The position numbers and the translations under genes are program-made. Shown here piece by piece: positions 34,701 through 44,803 of a DNA stretch of 54,237 nt. The stretch is taken from positions 54,206 to 108,442 of the forward strand of contig JH153469.1 of assembly GCA_000226015.1 (NCBI GenBank). Reading direction: 5' to 3'. Within the stretch, counting starts at the first letter, position 1; each line of letters starts with the position of its first letter. Origin of the DNA: Mnemiopsis leidyi. Taxonomy: Eukaryota > Ctenophora > Tentaculata > Lobata > Bolinopsidae. The notes below the pieces were generated by a model. The model was not told the DNA's origin, did no database searches, and was given only the letters and a program-made list of their open reading frames with translations.

Positions 34701-37182
34701 NNNNNNNNNNNNNNNNNNNNNNNNNNNNNNNNNNNNNNNNNNNNNNNNNNNNNNNNNNNNNNNNNNNNNNNNNNNNNNNNNNNNNNNNNNNNNNNNNNNN
34801 NNNNNNNNNNNNNNNNNNNNNNNNNNNNNNNNNNNNNNNNNNNNNNNNNNNNNNNNNNNNNNNNNNNNNNNNNNNNNNNNNNNNNNNNNNNNNNNNNNNN
34901 NNNNNNNNNNNNNNNNNNNNNNNNNNNNNNNNNNNNNNNNNNNNNNNNNNNNNNNNNNNNNNNNNNNNNNNNNNNNNNNNNNNNNNNNNNNNNNNNNNNN
35001 NNNNNNNNNNNNNNNNNNNNNNNNNNNNNNNNNNNNNNNNNNNNNNNNNNNNNNNNNNNNNNNNNNNNNNNNNNNNNNNNNNNNNNNNNNNNNNNNNNNN
35101 NNNNNNNNNNNNNNNNNNNNNNNNNNNNNNNNNNNNNNNNNNNNNNNNNNNNNNNNNNNNNNNNNNNNNNNNNNNNNNNNNNNNNNNNNNNNNNNNNNNA
35201 ATGGTTGTTCTGACTGTACCTTTAAAACAATGGTTGTTCTGACTGTCCTTTAAAACAACAGCTGTTCTGACTGCACCTTTAAAACAATGGTTGCTCTGAC
35301 TGTACCTTTAAAACAATGGTGGTCCTGACTGTACCTTTAAAACAATGGTTGTTCTGACTTCCGTCCCAGATACTTTTAGGAAGAGGGTACTTCTTCCTGA
35401 CCCGGTACTTGTCGACAGCCCCCAGAGGTCTACCCCGCAGTCTCTCTGCTTCCTTGTAGTGAGCATCGTGCCACATCTGTTGTAGTGGAGCTCGAGATAC
35501 CTTCGCGAACTGGGGAGGGAGGAGAATTAGGTGAAATGTGAAATTAGAAATATGAAATTAGAAATTAGGTGATATGGGGGAAGTTACCTATAGTTAGGAG
35601 AAATATTGGAAGAGTTTTAGAGTAACGCTTGTGAAATTGAATTGAGAAGGGGTAGTCGTGTTAAATATAAGTTTTGCCACTAGAGTAACTGTAAATGACA
35701 TAAAGAACACGGAAAATAACAAAAACTTACGCTGTTCTCCTCTAAGATAGAGAACAATTCCCGGTATTCTCCCTTTTGGTAACGGACCATGGCTCTGGCT
35801 GCCACAAGGTACTCGTTGTTTTCTGGGGAAGAAAGAGGTTTTAAGGGTTTAGTCAGGCGCTGGCAAGCGTCCATTCCTGGTTTGAGTCGAGTAAGATTTC
35901 GAGAGGGTGCATTTAAAACCATAAGCTCAAATCTTTTAAGTTCTAATCTTGTTTTTTCGTCTTACAATTCATTGCAGTAGTTACCATTGCAGTGGTTACA
36001 GCTTGAGGGGGTGGGGGATGCTTAAACGAATTTTTTTTAACGTAGTCTTAATGACGGAATTCAATTTTAGACTGGTTGTGATCCACCCCGACAAGGAAAT
36101 CCCGGCAAGGCAACAATAAACCCAACATTGACCCGTAAATACCTAGATGTTGTGATACTTGAGGAGGTATGGAGGCCAGGAAACGGTCTAGGGCGTTCAG
36201 ATCTCCCCTATTCTCCAGCTCCTTCAGTACATACTCTGGAGGGTTATTTGTTTTGGTTAAAACTTAGAATGTATGCAGTTTTCTTAAGTCGACAAAACCT
36301 TACCCCAAAAATAACGTGAAATGAAAGATAGAGTAAACCGAAATTCAAATCGATTTGAAAACAAATAAGAGAGGAAAGTGAAAGAGAGAAACAAACCGAA
36401 TTGCTCCTCCGAGAAAGCACAATCGGGGAATACTTGAGTAAAGTTGTCACAGCCGGGAGGAACTTTGACCAATTCTCGTGGGACGTGCTCCGTTGTGTGG
36501 GGCTTCATGTGGTGAAGTTGCTGGGGTTCCCCAGGTTTCAGCGCTACAGCCGCATCGTCTGAAAATGTGGGGGTTAGTCATTGGGTCGGAGTAAGGCGAA
36601 TTATACTGGCTGTTTGTGGAAAGTGGAAACTACTTATGTATACCACAAACATATCTATAGTTGTAAGCTCAGCCCAAATTAACAAAATTAGAACATATGT
36701 CCACGTGGTTTGCATCCAGCGTGAATTTTTCAACTTGTCCTTATTTGCTTGTTTCCATAACAACACACATCAAGTAATGCTCTGTTGTCATGGCAACAGT
36801 GACAAAGTCCGATGTTAGAAACAGTAGTTGTGTGAATAGCTAAATAGAAATGTTTCTGTGGCATGCACCTTTTCGGCACCGATTTTCTGGTTGACAAATA
36901 GCAATTGCAGCTAAAGTCTAGTCCACTACACAAATGCCAATGTCACTACATTTCGTCACGACAGGAAATAAATGTGACCACACTCTAATCTGATAAAGAG
37001 ATCCGATGTCCGAGGTCAAATAGAAATAGAAGTGGGCCTGAGTCCGAGATAATTCGACAAATTTGAAATAGGATTGGAGTTTAAAATTCAGGTAAAATGT
37101 AAAGTAGAAAAAAATTCCAAATATCAGTCTTATATTGATATGACATACCGCAAATAGCACACCACTCAATACTTATAGTCAT
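31596..37182 (-). CDS. SIX-class homeobox transcription factor, best fit Six3/6 (optix)
   Basis: Eleven exons, phases consistent, 442 residues: 37149-37182, 36397-36558, 36143-36235, 35731-35822, 35335-35509, 33626-33729, 33290-33348, 32431-32629, 32052-32190, 31941-31954, 31596-31853. The SIX domain runs over exons 2-5 ([78 protein letters not shown]). The homeodomain continues [23 protein letters not shown] and [28 protein letters not shown], the EWY-Q-PYP pattern and TPTQV favour Six3/6; VSNW is as in Six1/2, so class is not certain. The tail is rich in Pro, Ser and Val. Exon 10 is a 14-base micro-exon. Two introns carry tandem copies of their own donor site. The N-terminal 35 or so residues before the SIX domain are unfamiliar. 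Confidence 0.88.
31941..31954 (-). other. 14-nt micro-exon of the SIX gene
   Basis: On the minus strand TTTGTCAG precedes CTAGTTCTGGGACT, which is followed by GTAAGT. With the G left by exon 9 it adds ASSGT and restores frame to the last exon, whose acceptor CTCTCTGAG lies after a perfect TACTAAC branch point. Skipping it would put the last exon in another frame. Confidence 0.7.
32392..32453 (-). repeat. two-copy 31-bp duplication of an exon end and donor (SIX exon 8)
   Basis: Starts at 32392 and 32423, with a partial start at 32454. Each unit contains the coding end CTCTACAG and donor GTTTGTAC. The first donor (exon end 32431) keeps frame with exon 9; the second (exon end 32400) adds 31 nt and leads to a stop in exon 9. 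Confidence 0.85.
33803..35359 (-). repeat. 29-bp minisatellite made of the exon-5 end and 5' splice site (SIX gene)
   Basis: About 16 units at 33803-34261 and 5.5 at 35200-35359, with 938 Ns between. On the minus strand every sequenced unit carries an AG|GTACAG-type donor after a copy of the last codons of exon 5 (CAGAACAACCATTGTTTTAA). The seed unit is the real exon end, coding NNHCFK of the homeodomain, donor at 35334. Units vary TTTTAAAG / TTTCAAAG. The array fills all but about 73 bases of the 1605-base intron. Confidence 0.95.
34262..35199. other. assembly gap (938 N)
   Basis: Run of N inside the 29-bp array; true length and unit number are unknown. Any open frame across it is meaningless. 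Confidence 1.
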
Positions 37183-38041
37183 CTGGATCAAAATCCACCG
37201 GGTATAATCAAAAGATTAAGTTGTAAAATGTTTCAAAAAGGAAATGAACAGGAAACTGCACTGATGCCAAATGGAGAAGATCGGTTTTTAAGGAGCCGTG
37301 AAAAGTGCTGGTTCCCACCGATAATTGACTAGCAGATTCGAACTTCTTAATTGACCCAGACCCTCTGAATATCACGAGACAGAGACCTCTTTATCACGTG
37401 ACCAGTACAGTTTCTCAGTGATCAAGACAGGGGCATTTCGTCACGTGATCAGCTTGTAGTAACGTGATACAAACATAATAACTACAAGCTCCTCAGTAGA
37501 CTGTCAGCGGGTTACGACTCAAAATGTCTGCTGACGGGACGTGATCATGGGAAGAGGTGCTAGGTCAGTTTGACACATGATTAAGAATGTGTAAATAGAT
37601 ATTCAATTAGGACGATTTGATACGTTGTCCTGGGAACTGTGATTATTGAGACTGCAGATCGTTTCAGATTAGACTAAAAAGGGATATTTTCAGACCTTTT
37701 CTAAGAACAGCCACTAAAATTTAATTGTGATGCAACCTGCATGTTTTAATCATGACGTCTAGAAAAACCGACAACTATTCAGAGACATTTTGATTTAGGG
37801 ACAAGCATGTAATGATGTGATGTGACTTTTCGTTAGTTTCTTCCTTGATGGCACTTTACGGAGAAAATCTAACGGAAAGTACGGAAGTAGACCGAGACCA
37901 TGAACACTACAGGAAATTAAACGAAACTTACAGCATTCTTGAGGTACACCGATCAGCAATGTTTTGGTTCATCGTTCGTAGAAGGTTTGTTTGTTTAAGA
38001 GCCGTATATAACGTCTGTTAATATTAGGAAAATCAATTAGC
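37183..38041. other. upstream region of the SIX gene
   Basis: Probable promoter side of the minus-strand SIX gene. CACGTGA-type E-boxes occur at about 37394 and 37440. No TATA box placed with confidence and no gene recognised. Confidence 0.4.
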
Positions 38042-38312
38042 ATGTCCGGTAGCGAGTGGGCAGCATATTTGGATTCGCACCGAAGACCAGAGTGGAGCCT
38101 TAACGTAGCGTGTAGTAGACTTTGTGAGAGTTGTAAAGTTGAGTTTACTTGTGTCATATTTGAATTTCGTCAAATTACCGGGAAAGTAAATTTAAGATGC
38201 CATATTCTTTGTAAAAATTGTGTCCTCCTGTTCTACAGAACTGTTAAGACAAGCTTAAAAATATCAAATGCAAATTAGAATGTTATCATTGCGGGTCTAA
38301 TTCCTTACTTTA
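38042..38312 (+). pseudogene. possible broken cysteine-rich (RING-like) ORF
   Basis: The frame from 38042 contains CESCK and later RCHILCKNCV, a C-x2-C ... C-H-x2-C-x2-C spacing like part of a RING finger but without the usual residue between C and H. It stops at 38278. A further pair, CKLECYHCG, lies just past the stop in another frame. This could be a decayed zinc-finger gene or chance; no family assigned. Confidence 0.25.
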
Positions 38313-38351
38313 AGTTTATAGGTCAAACTAATTGAAGTTTCATGAAATAAT

Positions 38352-38906
38352 TTACCCCACGATTTTTGGGGAGTCACTGAATCGAAATCCAACTACATAA
38401 TGCATACCAAAAGAAACAGTAGTTCGTGTGGAGGTAGGCGGTAAGTGAGAGGCGGTAGTGGATGAGGCGGTAGTAGAGAAGGCGGTAGTAGAGAAGGCGG
38501 TTGTAGAGGAGGCGGTTGTGGAGGAAGCAGTAGTAGAGGAGGCGGTAGTGGAGGAGGCGGTAGTAAAAGGTAAAGGAGTTGACGTCCTCTGTGGTGAGAA
38601 AGGATGCGATTTTTTCCAAACTGAACTGCAGGCCAAAGCTAGAGTTGAAAACTGTTCGCACTTAACACCGACTTCGTGTCTAACTTCATAATGAAACTGC
38701 TCGCATTGTACGCCAACTTCACGCTTAACCCGACAAGGAAATGATCCCCCTTTCATTGAACCTGGTTCAACCTCTGGGAACTCTCTCTTGTTACCGAGGG
38801 AAACAACAGTTTCTAGGTCTGGCGTTAATTTCATAATGCCGAAGACTCGTGTTGATGTCAAAGTTTTGCTATTTTCAGTGAGGCCTGAAGTACTGTTAAT
38901 TGCCAC
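38352..38906 (-). CDS. hypothetical ORF with Thr/Ser pentapeptide repeats
   Basis: 184 codons from ATG. It has a short internal duplication (EVGVQCEQF and EVGVKCEQF) followed by about eight TTASS-type pentapeptides encoded by a 15-bp repeat at 38458-38572. No signal peptide or known domain. A low-complexity open frame can arise by chance from such a repeat, so reality as a gene is doubtful. Confidence 0.3.
   Translation of the reverse strand: MAINSTSGLTENSKTLTSTRVFGIMKLTPDLETVVSLGNKREFPEVEPGSMKGGSFPCRVKREVGVQCEQFHYEVRHEVGVKCEQFSTLALACSSVWKKSHPFSPQRTSTPLPFTTASSTTASSTTASSTTASSTTAFSTTAFSTTASSTTASHLPPTSTRTTVSFGMHYVVGFRFSDSPKIVG
38458..38572. repeat. 15-bp minisatellite (GAGGCGGTAGTAGAG)
   Basis: About eight units of 15 bases with few substitutions. 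Open on both strands (EAVVE on +, TTASS on -). Confidence 0.9.
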
Positions 38907-41900
38907 AGTCTGACTTTATAGCAAGAGCAGGATTGTGATGCTTGAAGTTGAGGCTAGGATTCACAAGAGCAGTAGAGTTTGTAGATTGTACTACCAACTT
39001 GAAAGTAGGTCAAGGTGACAATGAAATGCCACACAAATTCAAATTTCCAAGATGGTCAACAACTACGATTTGATTCAAAATGATAAACAGAATTAGCAGA
39101 GCCCCAAGTGTATTTGCTGCATGACCCCAGTACGAGTTACACATATCACATGAACACTTCCCAGCGCTCTGATTGGCTATTAAATCTGATATCTATTCTC
39201 CAATTGGCAAGTGAAGATCTCAGCTCTGATTGGCTAAGAAAGTGATAGCCCGCTCTCAATACGTGAAGCTGATTGGTAGTTAGGCAGTGATACGGGTAGA
39301 CGAGTTGTCTCGGAGAAGCTAGGGCGGATGTGCGGTCACAAGAGCGGTGGTGGTCCACTATTTCTTACTTCACGTAAAAATAGCTCCAGATATGTGAAGC
39401 AGGGAAACTTGGAGGGCTGCCATTGTTTGAGGGCTCTAAAGAAGCTAATGTAGGTCTCACTTGATCATGTTGAGAAGGTTTACATTCCTTTTGCTTGATG
39501 TTTTCTCGATCAAAATAAGATTAAGAACTAACTATGTGGTAAATGTTTATCACTATAACATTTATCAACTTTGCTAGATTGTGACGCTCATTCATCCGAC
39601 ATTGAAATTGATCATGGCTCAGATTCTAATGTCCCTCAGTCTCACCCGGCCTGGGCTTCAAGAAACAACTTAAATCTTAAATTAAAGTCCCCTAAAAGCT
39701 TAAAGTTGCTGGTTTATTTGTGGATCCCTAAACGGAAACCAATCGTCATTGCTCATGGTAAACAGGGTAATGCAACTTTAGAGTTAGACACATCGACTAC
39801 AAAACTCATACCGGTTACCGATACGACAATAAAATTTTGTGTATCACGGCTAAGCTAATTCCAGAATTTTGTTGAGCCAAAAGTTTCTTCTTTTAACTTG
39901 AGATATTTAACTTTTCATACTTACCAACGCAAACACTAAAACTAAAAGTAAACCGCTAACATATTCTGCTATCACATTTTTCATGCTTAACTGTTATTTT
40001 CTTTGCCTTTTCGAGCTGGCCCTACATTGTTTTATTAGCACACACTCATACAGCTCGAAAACAAAAACCGCCACGCAAAAAATTCAGTCTGACCTAGAAC
40101 ATTCGTCAAAACGATTGTCAAATCTTATATCCTTTTTTCGTTTTCCATTTGATATGGGAGTCTCACATGACGAAATCATGCAGCTGCTTGACCTGGTGTG
40201 TAACACTAACATGTAACACCATCGCATGTATATTGTCAATATTTTCCTGCCCATAATTTACCGAAATATCACTTACTAGCATGTCTATTGGATTCCAACC
40301 ACTAAACTGAGTAAACCGGGTACCTACGCATCTCCATTCTCCTTAATTTTCGCCTGGGTTCCAACCACCGAGAGAACGAGACAACTCTACTCAGACAAGC
40401 AAATAACGAGAATATCATCGGCGGAGGCTTACAGAAAACGACCTACGACAATACACATGATGGGGACATGAAAAACGGTGTTGAGGACGGCTGCACATAT
40501 CAAATGAGCTGAGAATCACATAAGTTCTCCCAATATCAATATCAAAGCAATATTTCATCTCGATTTGCGGAGCTAATCTGACAGTGATACCAAGATGATA
40601 CCTCACTTCACGCTTTCCCCCTATACATGAAGGAGGTATAAATGTCCAGCCTCCAGACACGATCACTAATATATACGTGTCGTCCTGCTGATAGTGATAT
40701 TCATATCATTATAAAGGTGTCACTGCAAACAACTATAACTACACGCTTATGCCTGTGCAGTGATACCCCTCATGGTAACTTTGCGACGGAGCAGATTATA
40801 CGAACCGTGTGGCGGGGGATATCGTTCGTCCTTGATCTGGTCGAGAAAGCTCATGGTGTGTTGGTGGGAGTGGGACATCGCGGTGACAAACAGAGAAACG
40901 TACACAAAGACAGAGGTGCATGTGCAAAGCTATTCGATTTATCGGAACCAAAAAGGGACGAGACCGGGCAGCGTAAGGCGTGCACGTGACAAATGAACAA
41001 GCCAATGAGGGGGCAGGCCGCGCACACGTGCCACCGTCAATTGCTTTTATTGGCTGCAGGTGACCCGATGGTGGGCTCTGATTGGCTGAGTAATATCACG
41101 TGACCGTTTATTGGAATCCAGCATCCCCGCTCAATATTGGCGTTGTTTACACAAGCTCCCAGAGCGACCCAAAGATTTGAAATATAATCAAATTGCGTAG
41201 TCTAACCAACACATTCCAAATTTCATTACCTCAACGCAGGACAGATTTTTTCAGGCACGTGACCGACTTTCTACACCCTGATTGGTGGATTACAGATTTC
41301 CTGCTTGCCTACTGGCCAATGACCTCTGCACCTAAAGCAAAGCTCGAAGATGCTCCACTATATCCTGCATATCCGTGATTGACAGCGCTGCAATGCCAAT
41401 GCTTGTTAATGTTTGCCCGTTGTATCGTTTAATTAATTGCTCATATGGAAAAGTGCAAATTGGAAAATAAATGAAAATCTGATAAGTGTTCAATCGATTA
41501 GTTTTCTGATCGATACTTCAGTGATCCGTCGTGATAACATACACATCATCTCTAATCTTTGTGATACCATGTTTACCGCTCTATAGCTAACTCACAGTGA
41601 GTCAGATCGACAACGTCAACGAAAACCAATAAGTGAATCGTGTATTTTGCAGAAGAAGATTATTATTATTTTCCCCTAACTATCAGTGCGCGCACTGAAT
41701 ATACGAGACCTCTTAATCTTATTCAGATTGAACAAAATAAATTGCTTACCCCGTCATGTGCTTAGACTTAGAGTTACAAAATGACATAAAACACTATAAC
41801 AGCTCTGGCGCAATGCACTTTAACTTTAAGTTTAAATGAAGAAGTTTAATTTTCTAATTCCACTTCCATAAGTATATAGTGTTGTATTCGAAAACTCTGC

Positions 41901-42426
41901 TTGCTTTCATGGTTGTTTGACTTTTTAGGTGCCATTTTCCATCTGTAGCATAAGCAACAAAATTAGTAAAAACGTCTCATCATGATTAAATTTGAAAATC
42001 AAAAACGATACGAATAAGAAGCACATGCATTAGTCATCAGGATTTTGAATATTTTTAGCATTCTTTACTTGATCGAAATGTAGAAATATAATCAATAAAC
42101 CTATAATCTAGCCACGTTTTACCCTAAAATGTCAGTCAAGATACCACAGCAACCTCTACTTACGCTATCACTTGCGTACATAAAAAGATCTAACTTATAA
42201 TCAGCATGCATACATTTAAAGTTTTAGTAATCACAAAAATTTTGGTTTTTTTTCACGATAAAATTGAAATTACATTTTTTCAACACGACAAAAAGGGAGT
42301 AAAACCGGTCCGAACACATTTTTAGGAAAAAACAGCCATGAAACGAATATAGCTATTATCTCTAGCCCAAAGAGGAACCTTGAAACACCGTTCACAAGAG
42401 AAGAAGAGGAAATATTTTCTTGTTAT
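38907..42426. other. unresolved region with orphan ORFs
   Basis: Contains open frames of 60-115 codons, for example 39571-39858 and 40642-40989 (+) and 40415-40666 (-). None shows a domain I know, and none can be joined into a convincing spliced gene. Several ATTGGCT (CCAAT-like) and CACGTGAC motifs cluster at 39160-39280 and 40980-41290, suggesting promoter-like DNA. No RNA gene seen. Confidence 0.4.
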
Positions 42427-44803
42427 CTATGCGGAGACGGTGAGCAGGCTGGATTCTAAATCCAGGGAGTTAGAAAACGCCTGACTTGGATTTCTAGGTG
42501 TCACCACCCTGTAAAGAAGAGAGGATAAAGAGTTACCCGTAAAAAAGAAAATGTGTCACATGATCATCATCAAAATATATACCCGAAATTATTTGTCTGT
42601 TATACTCTGTTGTACCAGAGAAGTAGCTAGGATTTTCATAGGGGGTGGGGGTTCTGGATAATCTGGAACCCCTCTAGAACCCCTGGTTTCGTCCCTGAGT
42701 TGTACCTGTAGTCCTTGTCGAGGAGGATCATATCCAGATCCCTGCAGTCGGCCAGCCCCACGTTACCAAGCAGTATCCAGTCTCCAGTTTCTACCTGCCC
42801 CATTTCACCTTCTAGTATCAGATCGTCTTCTTCTTCCGTGTTCCCTGTCGATGCGAAAGATGATGAGAAAAAGAAAAAACATTTTCTTGTGTTTCAGCTT
42901 TAGGGACACCATTATAAAAATCAGAATCAGATGATATTATGATTACTATAAACATAACTAGGACCCCCTTTTTATAAATTCTATTTTCAGTAAGCAATAT
43001 AAAGGTTATATTTGCAGAACAAGCACCCTGGTAAACAAAACACACCCACCGTAGAGAGAGCTGTAACTAGTTTTGTCCGAGTGTGAGTAAACAGTAAAGT
43101 TTTTCTCCATGTCGAGGTAGCTAGAAAACTCCGCAAACATCGACATGTCCACGCTGTAGCTCGTTTGTCCGTCCTAGGTTAAACAAACGTTTAAGTCCAG
43201 GTTATTATCCAGGATAAAATCCAGAATTTCGACTGAATCAACATTTTTATACAATGCGCTTACAAAGGTTCCGCTATACAAAGCGGAACCTTTGTAATTT
43301 TGTTCTCTCAGTCATGTGCTTACAAGAAATCCTGGCAAAAAGTAAAGAAGTCACGTTTAAAAGATTTTCTATTAACGTTCTCTAAAAAACTGGATCACGT
43401 TTACAGAGAAAAAAATAAGGTTGTCCCTCAAACCCATTTAAATTCTTAATAATTTGATTATACCGTATAACGCAAAGTCAATGATAAGCACACGGTTTTT
43501 GGAATAAGAATGTGGAGTTGAGAAAAGGTAAAGGTTGCACTAAAGAATACGAGCATTGAGCATGGCTGATTTATTAAAACTTACAAGAATTTTCTTTCCA
43601 ATAATTTTTGTAGCGATGAGAAAAGTAGATTGAAAAAGTTCCTGTCCCAGCTCAACACTGAGGACTACGCCAGTGGGATCAAGCTTCCATTTTAAGTCCA
43701 TGATACGGTCTTTTAGGGCACGGAGCTCTTGGAGAGCTGAATGGATAAGATCATTTCATCATTTACATTGTAGTTGATTGGTCGAAACTCGAAACTCACA
43801 TATGATACAGTGCAAGTTGATGAGTAAAATCAAGTTACAAGGTGAAAGCAAAATTAAAATCATGATTGGTCATTCTAACAAACAACTTACATTGGACAGT
43901 CCCGACGCAAATTTCTCGAGCGTTTGAACCGGATTTCAGAACGTCTTTGAAGATCGCTTTGGGATTTTCTTCTTTAGAGAATTTTTCAGTTATGCTGAAA
44001 GATCAATTCAAACTTAATTGTTTTGAAAGCGATTTTAGAAGAAACCAGCTATAAATATAATGTAAACTGCCAACTCTTCAAGCTGAGACAAGTACAAACA
44101 GAAATGGAATGTTTTGGCTTAAATCGCACTCACTTGAACCCATCTCCAATGATACTGGTTATTTTCGCAACGTCACGTGACTGTTCTTCAGTTAGAAAAT
44201 TGTTGAAACCCTTCGCAAAGGCACTTTTGATGAAGGAAGAGGTAAGATTGCTCGTTCCTATGACAACACTCTCTTTCCGAGATAGGTTATCCAACAAATC
44301 CTGGTATAGTGTAACTCATAGGATTAAACCTACCTTCAAAATTAGTACAATTCAAAAAAATCGACTAAATTTTAGCAGACTTAAGTTTTGTTGTATTTGA
44401 AAACAGTGGGTTACACATGAATTAATCATAACAAATTGTCTGACTTCAAAGAGCAATAATTTGGTTCAGGTCACGTGAGAAAGTACCTGATTGCTACACT
44501 TAATGGTTATATCGAGGGTTGAGAGAAGATCGAGAAACTCCTTGTTTTGAACTGAAGACGGTTCGTAAACCAGCTTTACCCCAGGGATTTCCGACCACAC
44601 CTAAAAGTAGAGGAATCGTCTTTTTATCGTCTGTTTAGTTAGATTCGATAGATCTAGAGTTAATATCTATTTTTAGCAACCGAATTAGTTCTGAAGATTG
44701 TTACCGATGAAACAGTCTGGTAAAGGTGGTTGGACAAAAGAAGAACCGTATTTTCCTCCGTGTTCAAGGTTTCAAAATAAGTAAAGATTGCTGCGGTATC
44801 CAT
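42427..44803 (-). CDS. COMM-domain-like protein (tentative)
   Basis: Eight exons with consistent phases: 44705-44803, 44487-44600, 44134-44300, 43891-43994, 43585-43736, 43050-43173, 42706-42844, 42427-42508; 326 residues. The central part, RIMDLKWKLDPTG ... TSYSVDMSMFAEFSSYLDME, resembles the COMM domain, especially COMMD7 (DMEWKFG ... YIELTLPQFYSFLHEME). The preceding helical part (GFNNFLTEEQSRDVAKI) could be the HN domain. COMMD proteins act in the CCC/Commander endosomal recycling complex and NF-kB control. At 326 residues it is longer than the usual 200 or so, with an extra acidic tail (NTEEEDDLILEGEMG). An acceptor AGGAACAG directly precedes the ATG, so either a leader intron or an earlier coding exon exists. 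The exon structure is firm; the family is moderate. Confidence 0.6.
43260..43297. repeat. perfect 15-bp hairpin in an intron
   Basis: The arm TTACAAAGGTTCCGC (43260-43274) and its exact inverse (43283-43297) are separated by 8 bases. It lies in the intron between COMM-like exons 5 and 6. Mini-transposon remnant or small structured RNA are possible; it is short for a miRNA precursor. Confidence 0.8.

Noticed and set aside
34230..35213. 327-codon open frame
   Set aside because: It consists almost entirely of the N gap.
40415..41005. Candidate genes on both strands
   Set aside because: Overlapping frames without a domain, clear splice sites or matching phases; not supportable.
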